Below, piece by piece: positions 22,424 through 35,122 of a DNA stretch of 64,000 nt. Numbering within the stretch: position 1 is the stretch's first letter; each line of letters starts with the position of its first letter. Made by a program: the position numbers and the translations under genes. The notes under the pieces are model-generated. The model searched no databases, had not been told where the DNA came from, and was given only the letters and a program-made list of their open reading frames with translations. The stretch covers positions 112,595,684 through 112,659,683 of the forward strand of contig NC_134644.1 in the NCBI RefSeq assembly GCF_030463565.1. Direction: 5' to 3'. This stretch comes from Pelecanus crispus. Its lineage: Eukaryota; Chordata; Aves; Pelecaniformes; Pelecanidae.

Positions 22424-25400
22424 GGCCACTGTGTATCAAGCCACTCTGTTCTTGTATATCAGTTTACCTGGAAATGTTGCTTTTGTCCGTGCCATTCAGA
22501 AATTTTTCTTCAGGTGATAAGGAAGAAAATACTCTGTATATTCCAGAATATGAAGAAAGCCTCAAGGCCAAAATGTCACTTTCAGCCTTTTTAAACTTTC
22601 TGTAAGTACTTTAAAAAAATAATGAGTAGCCAAGTCATCTGACATGGTGCAGTAGCACTGAGACTGGAACTGCAGGATGTTCAACTGGTGTTGGGCACAG
22701 GGTCAGGAATTCAAAAAGATACTGGTACTAGGGGATGTGAAGGCAGATGGATGGAATATATTTGTATATATATATATTTATTTACACGTATATGTACATA
22801 CATACATGTATATGCATATATAGTGCTTTAAAAATAAACAGCCCAGCAACACCTATTGAGTTTACTTACTTCTTGGAAGGAAAAAAAGAATATGATTCTA
22901 AAATATTGATGAATATTAAAAAATACATGAAATTTTTTTTCTATATTAAGTAGGCCAACCCAGAGGTCAAATGCAAGGAACCCCTTCTTGGTAATCACCA
23001 GAAGCTGAACTGAGTTTCTCTAGTGCATAGGTCATGGTACACCAGATTTTGAAACAGCTTCTCCTAGAGTCTGGAAGTACAGAACTGATTTTATAATCTG
23101 TGATGGACAATAGCTCTGTATTTGTTTTATTTTTCCATGTTCCTTTAAAAAGGGAGAAACTTGGTCTGGTGGAACTCCCTAAAAAGGTGGAGTTTTGTCC
23201 TCTCATGGAAGAAATTGAATAAACTCAGAGAGAAAGTCTTTGAGACTGCAGATTTTGAGACAGAAAGAGCTAATGCAAGGAGCTGGAAGTTTGCAGCGCA
23301 AAGAGACACTGCTGAGGAGAACAGATAGCAGCCAGGAAGATCTCAGAAGTGACAGTAGGGACTTTCTACAGACCAGTGGTAACTGAAGTATTCGTTACAG
23401 TTTGACATTTATAAAGTTCTTTTAAAATTTTCTATTCTGTCTTCTTCTGAATTTTCTTTTTCTATGTAAATTCTAAGAGACATTGTATTTAGAGCTTATG
23501 TATGCCATTTGATCTTCCTGGGGATCTCACTATGAGGAAGTCAAGACAGATTCATCCAACAATTCCAGCTGACCTCAGTTTAGTCAGCCCATTCCTTAAG
23601 GAGTTTTATGGACCTGTGGTTGCCAAAACAACTTTCTCAGTTTTCTTTTCTCTGCTACCCCATCTTTCTAACCATTGTGTCAAGAACCAGCAGTATCTTT
23701 GCCCCTATCCCTATTCTTACCCCACTTAGTATAATAGTATGTATATAGATGTATACATATGTATAAAGAAAGCCTCAGAAATATTCAGGAACAGCAATTA
23801 TTTGGGTACTTAAAAGTAGGGAAGCAAAAATACTTGCAGTAAGGCGATGATGTGCCCATTCATGTTTATATAAAAAATAACCTGTCTGTGGTGAAATGAT
23901 TCACTCTGTCTTGGATGAAAAGATCTAGTGTTCCAGAATGTCAAGTGGCTTGCAGAACAGCTAACAAAAATATTAAAACATTGCATTCTTCAGGCAATAT
24001 TTTTCTTACACTGATCATTGCTCAAGAAACCTAGTACATAATTTTGCATAGGAATATGATGTCTTTTAATCCTCAAATTTAAAAATCTGAAAAATCCAAT
24101 GTGGGTCATTAAGTGGGAAGAGACAACATGAACAGTATGGTAATACAATATTAATTTTTTTTCCAGCCATGGGTATTTTAGTTTTACTTTAAAACTTAAC
24201 ACCCATTGACTGAAGAAAAAAATCCTCACTATTGTTTCCCAGGTTAGAAAATGATTACAGAAGATCAGGATTAGAAGGATTAAATGGAACATAGGTCTTT
24301 CAGGATAGTCTGTTCTCTGACCCATGGAACAAAATGTCAACATAAAAAAAAAAAGAAATTATTTTCCTTTGCAAAATTATTGGCACTGGCTATGAAAAAA
24401 TTAACACTTTAAAGTGGACATTGAGGGTTTCATTATTGCATCATTTTTCTTAAGTAATAGGACAACAGTCTTGTTCTGGGGATTAGGGTAGAGCTGAAAG
24501 AGAGAAAGGAAGAATGTTAGAGCTTACACTTTTTAATACTTTATGCTATTTATTTACTTGATGTTTAAGTCTGTGGCTTCCTGCCACACAGAAAAAGAAA
24601 TGCAGTAGTTATCGGTAGCTTAAGGGCTATCAGAGTGCACACCATCTATTGCAGGGCAGTCAAAGTGACAAGAAAGAAGTAGTCTGCCAGAGGGTGAATG
24701 GAAAGGCAAGAGACAGTAAGAAGATAGTGAATAAAAGAATATATGAGGGGAGAAAAAATGGTAGAGGGGTTAATGTAAGTTCAGCAGAGTGACAGAAATG
24801 AAGTCAAGAGGCTAAATAGTGAGGTCACTACCAAAAAGTGATTAGAAACCAAGAGATTTTGTGCTACCCAAAGCATTTGGGAAGGGATCCACTTTTGGAG
24901 CTGGATAGCTAGCTGAACCAATGCTATTTTAGAGGATCAGTGAGCTACAGTGTGCAGAGCCAAATGTAAAAAGCAAGATAAGAAGAAACATGTGAGACAT
25001 CAGCGATTCCTAGAACCGGTTCTACCACACAGAGAGAACAGGTGGTTGCCTAGGGCAGCAAAATATTAAAGGGCAACAAATTGTTTAGTGACCATTTATT
25101 GTGCCAGTGGAGGTTCACCTGCATGAACATTTTCCAGATTGCCTGTGGCAGCAAAAACTGTAAAGCAGGTACCACTAGTTTCAGCCAGATATCAACAGTA
25201 AAAAGCAGAGATTAGTTTTTCTTAGATGAGGGGAAAAATGCTGAAATGACTCATCAAAACTAGAAATGAGAATCATGGGAATTATTCCCCAAAGGCCATT
25301 TTTGTATTTTACTACTGTAGTTCCCATTGTTTGTGCACATGTGTCTGTGTGCGTGCTTTTGGTTTTGGTTTGTGTAGGTGGTTATTTTTTTCCAAAGCTA

Positions 25401-28400
25401 TTCTGATGCCAGATCCTATTGCTTCTGGAAAGGCTCACACTTGTCTGAGTCCTCTTTTCTCTTATAAATGCAGTCATTCTTAATACTTAGTGATCTTTCA
25501 GTGACCTTGGAGTCAGATCAATCCAGGCTGAATTAAAACATTTAGCTTTTTGCGTCACTTGATAAAGTGTAAATAAAAAAAAAAAAACAAAAAAGAACTA
25601 AAACCAAACCAACCTAACAAGAAAAAAAACCCCACTGACTGTTTCCAAATGCTGCACCTTTGGAATTTTTATATGGAATGATTATGTCCAGAGAGGTTTT
25701 GGCTTCTAGTTTTTTCCTATGTACCATATTCCATATTTTCATACTTGTATGTGAGAAATTGACCTTTATGTTTGAAAATGAGTTTCTGGTTTTCCATTTT
25801 CACTTTTGTTACTGCCTTATTTTCTTTTCTGCCAAGTTCAATATAAGGGCTTTTGCATTATTTTAGATCATAGACAGAATTTTGACTTTCTGAAATAGAC
25901 TAGTTTGTTGAAGATCATTACAATAATTTTTAGTTGCAATCTCATAAATTATAGAAAAAACTCAATACTAAATTTTTTGTTTGTCTCATGCTCATACTCA
26001 TACAGAAGCAAACTAACCAGGAGTACACATCTGTTAGACCACATTTGTTTTTCAAATGACAGCTACATAGATCATCAAATGGTTTCTCCTCACTAAGTCT
26101 TTGGGGTGTTTATGAGTAATTGCAACTTTAGGCCAGGTCTGCTTTCCTGTCCAATTCTATGGTTTGCACAATTCAATTAAGTAAACATGAAAGAGAATCA
26201 CTTAAAAAGAAATCACAAAACATTACTTTGAGAAAGAAATTGGAAGCAGCAGCAGATCATCTTTCATCAAAATTGTCAGTTTGATGCACAAAGAGAAAGA
26301 AAATACTTCAGTGCTGCAATAATAACCTTAAAAATTATCTTTGAACTGTGAGCACTGCCTTCCTCAAACACTCTTTTGGTTCCATGCTGAAGAGAAAAAG
26401 AAAAGGAGATAAATAATATCTGAATACTTAACTAATGTATGTTAAACATTGATAAAGTAAACAAACACAAAAAATTTCATGTCTTTTCTGATACTGTGAA
26501 CATTTCAGTTCTCTTGAGAACAAGAGCAGCTCTTTTTGTCTTTACAGAAGTTTGATATTCAATAGATTGAAAGGATAAAGATTTATGTAAAATTTAAAGA
26601 AAGCAATCAATTAAGGGCAGGAAGAGAAGTATAGGGACTGGATAATTGATGAGAATTGGTAAGATCTATACTTTATATACAGAGCAATAATGTATAAAAG
26701 CAATAACTGAAAGTAAACTAAGAATATTAAATGCAAACACCAGAAAGTCATCATACTCTATGAAAATAACATTAATTACTTTTTTTCCCCACTCTGTGTG
26801 TTTTTTTTTTTTTTTTCTGGCTAGAATGCTGGGTGTTGAAGCAGCTTTCATGCAGAGAATGTTTTCTAAATTAGATTATTTTTGTATGCACTGATGCGTA
26901 TAATGTGTTAATATCTGTTGTTGTGAAAAGAAAAAGAGAACTATTTTTTTCCATCCATCTCATCTATTGTGACATAATTTTGTTTCATTACATAAGAAGA
27001 AGGGTTTTCTCGGAGTAAAGGAAAGTATCTGAAACCTATCTTCTGTGGTATAAATATGTCTGACTGCTTTACACATTTTTATGACAGATGAACTAATTTT
27101 TATACAATTTTTTCCCCTCCTCCTTTGAGATCTTGACCATTGGCAAATACTTGTCAACAATCAATTAGAGTTCATTTCACATTCTTTTCAGTTTGTCCTA
27201 TTCAAGGAAGAGTTTTTAATCAGAAATTGTATCAAAGTTCTTATTGCAGGTGCTGTTAACAAGCCTTATGAACTCGTAACATTCTGGAGACTGGTCTAAA
27301 TAGTGCTGGGTTCTGCAAAAGATTCTGATGACATGCAGCCTGGCCAGGCTCCCCGCGAAACAAGTTGGAGTGATTCTGCTGACTCGAGGAGCTAGAGCAT
27401 TGTTGGAGATTGTAATCTGTATTTGCAAAATTTCTCTGCTTTGGCTGCTTTTATGGAAGCAAATGAGAAAGTATCTGTTAGCATCTGTGTAACTAGGCTA
27501 ATGGTCCCTGCATTGGGAAATATAACCCAACAGAACATGGATCACATCAAAACCAGGAAAAATCCTGTGGAAAAAATGTTGCCAGCTGCAATATGTGATG
27601 GCTAACAAGCAAAGATACAGGCCAAAACAAGATAATTTAGCTGCAACCACAAAGTAATCCTTACAAATATGTAAAGCTTTAAAAATCAGACATAAAATAC
27701 ACCCTGCCTGAAATTAATGGGCCTTGAAATGACATCAAGAAAAAAGAGAAAGTGAAAACTAAAATGAAAATCCAAACTCATCTCATTAAAAGCACAAATA
27801 AAGAACACAGAAATCAAAACCAACAGTGAGATCTGCATACAAATTTGAACCCAATACTTTCAGTTACTTTGTTCATTTGGATAACAGGCAACCAGATAGA
27901 GGGCAGCATTCTAAGCAGCTGCAGGTTGGGAAAATAGCTATGGCATACTTCCAGTAAAATCTGTCTCCCTGAGAAGTTATCAAAAGGTGACTTAAAGCAG
28001 AATGTCAGTTCTAGTAGAAAGAGGTCTAGCTAAACAGAGAGCATAATAGCTTTAAGCTACCACTGCTGTTTGATTATCAAGAGATGTCATACAAAATTTT
28101 AAGCAATTTTGAGAGGGCCCTCAGTTCTGCAGGTCAAAAGCCATATGTCTAGTTACCTAGCAAACCAGAGCTGTGTTTCTCACAAAGACTGAAAGAAGAA
28201 CCTTATCACTACTCTGTGCATCTTATTATTGTAATTTGAATTAATTTAATACCCCTTTATCAGCAATTGAGCTCATATGCAATATTTAAATTCTTATGTG
28301 ATAATGCATTAGTATTTTTGCTGCTGCAAATCTGTCATTTCCCTTTCTGCTTGCAGTTTATTAACTGCAAGCCCAGCTCACTGCCCTCCAGCTCTTTTAT

Positions 28401-30913
28401 GCTCTGTCTCCCTTGTAAACATTGGGTGAATCTTCACCTTTAAGTTATATAAAATCAAGGTATGGATTCATGGACAGTCTTAATAGATAATAATCTAAAT
28501 GTAAGATTTTATCAACAGGCACTTTTTGTTTTTCAAATCACATTAACCTCATTCTGATTTGTGTGTCTAAAAAGTCCAAAAAGACAAATTATCAAAACTA
28601 TATAATCTTCATAACTGCTACACATTTCAGAGTGTTTCTGATTTACTCCAGATTAATCCTTTGGCATGTGAAATCTCAAAGGAATGTAAATCTTTGGGTA
28701 GTCTCATGAAACTGCAAATATTTGCCATTAGGCAAGATAGCCAAAGAGGAAACCTTCTTCTCTACAAATAACTATTCCATGAGGTTTTTATATTGTTAAT
28801 GTGCCTGTAAAACCTTCAGCAAAGAAAAAGCACTCCAGAGACATAACGACATTTTGGATTATTTCCCTGATGAAAGCATTATTTTCCCCCAAAATCACTT
28901 TTGCTGCTATCCTAGCAACCTGTCTCTTTATATCCTAATTTTATTTAGCAAACAAAGTAGTTCACTATGACTGTAACATCATCAACAGCACCATTTTTTT
29001 TCATTAAATCTCAAAGCAGATTGTCATTAAATGCTAGCCTGTTATGCCTTTCACAGATATTTCTAAAAAAACCTGTGTTTTTGCTATCTAGTGTAATTGC
29101 AGCATATTTTCCTTTTCGTACATGTAGGAAAGGATTTTGTTGGGTACAGGTTTTTTGTTTTATTAAGGTTTGATCCAGTTCAGGTTGTACCCCCTGAGGT
29201 CTGTATTTGGTCTGGAATAATGATATACTTGCACACAAACCTGAGTATTGGCTGACTGCCATACAAACCATACATCTACTGCAGACCCAGCCTCAATCAG
29301 CAATTCTGTGACTGATCACTGCATAGCTTCTTTTAGTTTGAAAATCAACCCAAGTTTTATATGGAAGATTTTGTATACTTCTGTTCAAAGACCACAACAG
29401 AAAAAACATGCAATATTCCAGGAGCCCAGGAAGAAAAAGCTAACAGAAGCTCTGGGCAAAAACTTGGCCATGAAGAGCTGACTAGCATTAGAAGCAATAG
29501 TGCTTTTCTGGTGTTCACTTTTATTCTAGTCTTGCTCAGCTTCAGAAGACGACAAATCTTTCTGGATTCCTTGCAGTTGTCACAAGAAAATACTATTGTG
29601 CATCTCCCAGCTCTTCCAGTGAATTATTTATTAGATTTTCCTGTTAGATTTAATTGACTTTCATTCTTTACCAACATGTTGTGACTACAAATTCAGTCAA
29701 ACATTTTCCTATTTGTAAGGGTAAACAGAGACACTACTCTTCTTCTTAGTAATAAGAGTCTATTTTAGCCAAAGCTTTTAAAGAAAAACTTAATTGAGAT
29801 CCTGGTGAGGATAAAGAGGAATCAGATCCACAAAAGTACCTTAATGGATTTTGGTTACTTTAAAACTGTGGTTTTAAAAGCCCCATCTCAGTATCTACCA
29901 AACTTTGGAGACATGCAGACATCTTTGGGGCCATAAGTTTTATCTTACAGTTCTCAGATACTTCATATTTTATCTTTTTGCCTGTTGTGAAGAAAGAAAT
30001 TCTGCTCCAGGCTGAACTATCTCTCATATCAGCCTGACCCATATTTAGAAATCTTCATACATTAGGAGAGCACATACTTCCTAGAGCATGTCTATATACA
30101 CTTAGATGAGCAAATTTCTCACAAAGTATGGGCTAAGATGCATTGGAAGTAAGAGATATGTATTAGGCCCTCATCAAGGCCTCTTGACTGAATACTCTCA
30201 TATGTAAATTTATGGAGGGAAAAATAAGAGGCAGCAACATCACTAGCTCTGAAAAGAGTGACTTTAATTTTTGAAAGATGTTGTCAGTAGAGGTTGGAAA
30301 GAGGTGCCTCCCTGTATACAAGACACTGGTAGATCAGTGTTTCTTTCAGCCCAGCAGTAGGTACTTGTCTGATGATAAAGCTGGTTCTTTTGTATTCCTT
30401 TTTAGAGCACCTATTTTATATATACATATATATAAAATATAAATAGATGAGATGCCAAATTAGGGTTCTGGGTTTAAAAAACAGGAAATTATTTAAGTCC
30501 AACACCTTTTGACAAAAAAATGTGCTAGTCCCTTAGGCCCTTCTCAGTTGAACTCCAGAGATCGTTAAGTGGTTCTACTCCTACATCTGTAAATTTGAGG
30601 TTAAGGATATGTTTCTTTATGAGGTGCATTCTTTTTATAATTACACTGTTGTATTTTCAGAGACTTAAACAATTAATTTTAGAACAAAATCTTACTAAGT
30701 TTCTATATGTGCTTATATTTGAGTTCCAGGGATGTACTTATACTTCAAAAAATAAACACATGTATAAGCCATTCCAAATTTAGGTCTCTATTGCTTCATA
30801 TTAATATATATTAATACTATAAAATTATCTTTCCATAGGAATACAGACAATAACTTTCATATCACTCCTGATAGCTTGTGGAGAAACTAGGAAATTAATA
30901 TTGAATGTATGTA
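22424..30913. other. unassigned AT-rich non-coding DNA
   Basis: About 8.5 kb without a recognised gene, LTR or CR1. A segment at about 24990-25190 with repeated GGCAGCAAAA-type words may be a very old transposon remnant, but this is weak. A-runs occur near 25577 and T-runs near 26800. The reverse-strand frame at 27216-27428 (70 codons) is moderately GC-rich but has no known motif. Confidence 0.5.
22755..22826. repeat. TA-rich microsatellite
   Basis: Imperfect alternating TA with TACA, TATG and CATA steps. A low-complexity frame across it (Tyr/Ile/Thr-rich) is not a gene. Confidence 0.8.
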
Positions 30914-30973
30914 CATTTTATATAGAAATCATCCATTTTATATAGAAATCATCCATTTTATATAGAAATCATC
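30914..30973. repeat. three perfect 20-bp tandem copies
   Basis: The unit CATTTTATATAGAAATCATC is repeated three times without a mismatch (30914-30933, 30934-30953, 30954-30973). Perfect copies suggest a recent duplication by slippage. No known function. Confidence 0.97.
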
Positions 30974-33900
30974 TTTCAAAAATTAGCACTATTGGCATTA
31001 GTCAAGAGAAAATGGATTCCTGAGGGAAAGAAAAAAAACCAAAGATAACTGGAGTGGAAGACTAGGTTTAATGAGTACTTTATTTCATCTGCTACAAACT
31101 TGCAGGCAATTGTAAATATTTACAGCTCCTAATTTTGGGAATGGTATATAAAAGTAAAACCACTGAGAACAGTTCTGGGTTCCAGTTCTAGCTGTTTTGC
31201 ATAGCTTCAAAACAGCTGCTAGAAAGTTGCTCTAAAGACTTATTCTAGGTTTTCTCAGAAGTGTATATAATTATCCTGTACAGACCTTTAATTCATGAGA
31301 CAGTGGCAACTCTAATGCTTTTCAGCTGATAGGAATTTCAACAGAAAATTTTACAGTAGATGTGTGTGTGTGTGTGTGTGTGTTTGCATGTATGTAGCAC
31401 AGAGAAGGTTTAAAGGGAAAATATTGCACAAAAGAGTATAGGTCATTGATCATAAAGACAATACTAACAAGATTAGAATATTTAGTTATAATATGTTGGA
31501 AAACAGAAAATTAGATCACTATTACTTTTCTCTTTTCTCCTGTGCACCTCTTTTTTGTTTAGCCTGAATTGTCATATGTCCATCCCTGACACCTTGGGCA
31601 TAGGCAGATAATTCTTGAGTAAGGGCTACTGTGCAGGCACACAAATTCAAGAACTTTGTAATGCATTTACTAAACCTGATTTTCAAGACTAAATCCCCAA
31701 GTTGTTCAAGTTCATCAAAAGAAGGAGGGCTGAAGCACACATATAATAGACTCACACCACTCACCTCATGGACAAAATCACAGGACAGTTGGGATGCTGG
31801 GATCTTCTTTCTCCTCCATGCGGTTTCTCACGCTCATCCTAGGCTGCCTCATGTTCCCCTCTCTAACTTTGGGTATAACCAGAACATGCCTCCCCGCCCT
31901 GCCAACAAATACAACTGTGTAAGGTAATGATGGGCTTGATCATAGCATGTGCACTCTCTGTGCTTAACAGGAGGGAAATAAGGCTCCAAGAGTTATAAAA
32001 GTGTGTGTGTATGAATCGTACTATCCCCATGGGTAAGAGCTACCCCAGTATGAAAAAAGGAGAGGAAACATTAAACATAGCTAAGGAGATATGGCACAGT
32101 ATATAACACTCAAACAACTTTTGGCAGCCTAATGGCCAAATCAAGTCTGGAGGCAAACTGGCTGTAGTTTTCTGCTGCCACGGGTCCCCCCAAGGAGTAT
32201 CCCAGCCACCAGGCTGCAGCTGATCTGAAGACAGGGCACAGGATAGGATTTGTCTTCTTATGAGGAAAAAATGTGCTTGTTATGTGGCATATTTTCTCTC
32301 AATTATATCACCCTAAGTGCTCCTGAAGTGGAGGGTGAATCATCTAAGAACAAACGTACATTTCTATTCTTAAATCTTTCCCAGAGCAAGGAGGCCAAAG
32401 GGTTGAAAATGTGCCTACACAATTAAGAGCTGGAGTTCTCTACAGCTGAGCTTCTAAGTCACTTACATATCTTGGACATTTTTCCTCAAACCCTCTGTAA
32501 ATTGTTGTCATTCTTTCAGAGCCAACAGAGTGGTGACAGTTTATAATACTGGGAAACCTGGCCATATGTTTCTGATGTCAAAATTATTATTGTATCTTTA
32601 AATAGCTATGCTTCCCTGAGAACGTTTTCTCTTTATATATCTTAAATGTGAAGTATTTCCATAAGATATAGTTATCAACAAACTGTACATCTAGGAGAAA
32701 GTGTTTGCTTTACAGAACAGACTATGATGAATTACAGACTCAAGTTTTATCTTACAAAGGTTTATAGAATGCTGCCTTCACCCAGATTATTGTACAGTCT
32801 TTACCTATTATAATTTTTCTCACCTGTGCAATCTTTATGATAAAAACCACGAGACCACATGGTCCACAAAACCATGGTCAATAAAGAAGTGGCAATTTCA
32901 AAACTTCAATTCACTCCAACTCAGTTTTCTCAAAACTCTTTCTTTTTTCCCGTAGCTAATCATAGCTATGAGATTTAGATAACTACAATAAAGGAACTGA
33001 GAAAGAGCAATACATTGATTAATGTAAATCCCTGTACTTTGTTTGGCTAATAATGGCTGCCTGCAACTCAGACTGTGGGAATTTGTGTACTGCAGTAAAT
33101 TACTAAAAACTGTGCTATCAATATGCAAATATATGTGCAAGAAAATGAACGACTGCATACTGAACTGTAAGAATGAATTAGGTAAAAATGTAACAGCATT
33201 CTTGAATTCTGACTGGTTGAAACATTTTCAATTTTGAAGCAATAGTGCAGGGATAGTTAAAACATGTAGAAATATAAAGCAAGGAGAGGAGGAACAGAAC
33301 CTAGAACAGTTTTCAGTGGCTTTCCTAGAAGCTAACGTTCTGCCAATAATCCTATTGCAAAATGAAGATAACATTTGTTCACCTTATAGAGATGTCTGGG
33401 CTCTTAAACCAGTAATGGGCTCTGAGACCTTTAAATGAAAGAAATAAGCTGGAAGTCTTAGGTGCTATAACAATGGTGATTAGTATTCGAAATATGTTAA
33501 AAAATACAATTATTTTATTCATGCTTCTATTCAGAGTTTTTTTTCTGAGGAATATCATGTTTCCATGACATTTGGAAATTATGTTTAATTTTAGTTATTT
33601 TTTTAACTTAGGTATATTTATTCTGGATGTACATGTTATGGCATTGGGTTAAAGTGTATGATAGAAATAAGGGTTTTCTCATTCTTTACTCATACCCCAT
33701 TTAGACCTCATTAAATGTCATGTTAAAGTAAACATTCTAAATATTCTAATTGTAAAGAGGACCCTGCTGACCTCAGATCAAATTATGTGGTAACTATTGC
33801 TAAGATGATGTCAAACCTGTTATACATGATATAATGATAGGATCCAGGAAATGGATAATGGCATTGACTTCTTCTGTACCAGTTTTTCATGACATTTATG

Positions 33901-34051
33901 CAAAATTTTCATAGGATAAGTCTGCTGCCTGAGAATACATCAACAATATTGATCATTAATTAGACTGTGTGATTCAGCATGAAGTTGCCTGGCATCTAGA
34001 CTGCAGGATGTCAAGGACACTCTGTCTCCTGGAGATTTTCCCCTGACCTAC
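30974..34051. other. unassigned AT-rich non-coding DNA
   Basis: No gene or dispersed repeat is recognised apart from the TG microsatellite at 31361. Patches near 31790-31930 and 32160-32240 are a little more GC-rich, without identifiable content. Confidence 0.5.
31361..31382. repeat. (TG)11 microsatellite
   Basis: Eleven uninterrupted TG dinucleotides. Confidence 0.97.
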
Positions 34052-34230
34052 TGTATTGGGTTTACAAAGCAAGGTTTTGGTACCAAGGGGGGTACAAGGG
34101 TGGCTTCTGTGAGAAGCTACTAGAAGCTTTCCCTATGTCAAATAGACCCAATGCCAGCTGGCTCTAAGACCGCCCCACTGCTGGCCAAGGCAGAGCCAAT
34201 CAGCCACAGTGATAACGCCTCTGTGATGAT

Positions 34231-34239
34231 ATATTTAAG
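34231..34239 (+). promoter_or_regulatory. TATA-like box of family B LTR
   Basis: ATATTTAAG lies about 180 bases into the LTR, upstream of an A/G-rich leader. It is the only TATA-like site in the U3 part. Function is inferred from position. Confidence 0.45.
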
Positions 34240-34339
34240 AAGGGGGGGGAATAAAAACCCTGAGCAACTGCAGCTGGAGTGAGGAGTGAGAATATGTGAG
34301 AGGAACAACTCTGCAGACACCAAGGCCAGTGAAGAAGGC

Positions 34340-34720
34340 GGGGGAGGAGGTGCTCAAGGCACCGGAGCAGAGATTCCCCTGCAGCCCCTGGTGCAGCCCA
34401 TGGAGGTCCACAGGGGAGCAGATATCCACCTGCAGCCTGTGGAGGACCCCACACTGGAGCAGGTGGATGTGCTCAAAGCAGGCTGTGACCCCATGGGAAG
34501 CCCATGCTGAAGCGGGCTCCTGGCAGGACCTGTGGACCCATGGAGAGAGGAGCCCATGCTGAGCAGGTTTGCTGGAAGAACTTGTGACCCTATGGAGGAC
34601 CCATGCTGGAGCAGTCTGCTCCTGAAGGACTGCACCCCATGGAAGGGACCCATGCTGGAGAAGTTTGTGAAGGACTGTCTCCCGCGAGAGGGACCCCACT
34701 CTGGCACAGAGGAGGAGTGT
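34340..34720. repeat. degenerate tandem repeats inside the LTR
   Basis: Related modules of very roughly 40-60 bp recur. They are built from CCCATGGA or CCTATGGA, GACCCATGCTGGAGCAG, and a TGAAGGACTG or TGGCAGGACC step. The pattern explains open frames on both strands and the GC-richness. The same modules appear in the truncated LTR at 53897-54477. Confidence 0.75.
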
Positions 34721-34928
34721 GATGAGTCCTCCCCCTGAGGAGGAAGGAACGACAAAGACAACGTGATGAACTGACTGCAATCCCCATTCCCTGATCCCTG
34801 TGCCACTCAGGTTGAGGAGGTAAAGAAAACTGGGTATGAAGTTAAGCCTGGGAAGAAGGGAGGGGTGGGGAGAAGGTGTTTTAAGATTTAGTTTTTATTT
34901 CTCATTACCCTACTCTGATTTGATTGGC

Positions 34929-34934
34929 AATAAA
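34929..34934 (+). terminator. AATAAA polyadenylation signal of family B LTR
   Basis: AATAAA within GGCAATAAATTAAA. The same word occurs in the related LTR at 54305-54310. It would mark the R region end in a retroviral LTR. Confidence 0.55.
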
Positions 34935-35122
34935 TTAAATTGATTTCCCCAAGTCGAGTCTGTTTTGCCTGTGACGGTAATTGGTGAGTGATCTCCCTGT
35001 CCTTATCTCGACCCACAAACCTTTTGTTATATTTTCTCTCCCCTGTCCAGCTGAGGAGGGGAGTGATAGAGCAGCTTTGGTGGGCACCTGGCATCCAGCC
35101 AAGGCCAACCCACCACACCTAT

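Larger units (their letters stand above)
34052..35117 (+). mobile_element. solo LTR, avian endogenous retrovirus (family B), 1.07 kb
   Basis: It begins TGTATTGGGTTTACAAAGCA and ends CAACCCACCACA, within TG...CA ends. Flanks are CCTAC (34047-34051) and CCTAT (35118-35122), a 5-bp duplication with one transition. It contains an ATATTTAAG TATA-like box (34231-34239), an array of GC-rich internal repeats (about 34340-34720), an AATAAA signal (34929-34934) and a conserved 3' part (GTGACGGTAATTGGTGAGTG). No gag, pol or env follows, so it is a solo LTR. Several overlapping open frames of 65-181 codons on both strands come from the GC-rich repeats and are not genes. This is a common bird-specific LTR type. 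I do not assign a database name. Confidence 0.9.

Noticed and set aside
23990..24343. 117-codon reverse-strand frame, the longest outside repeats
   Set aside because: AT-rich, Phe/Leu/Ile-rich as expected from T-rich codons, no motif, and no splice or conservation evidence available.
27216..27428. 70-codon reverse-strand frame in a moderately GC-rich patch, considered as an exon
   Set aside because: No protein family recognised and no convincing flanking splice sites; kept only as unassigned DNA.
34235..34806. Overlapping reverse-strand frames of 181 and 150 codons
   Set aside because: Both lie in the GC-rich tandem modules of the family B LTR; open frames occur on both strands, as expected from repeat composition.
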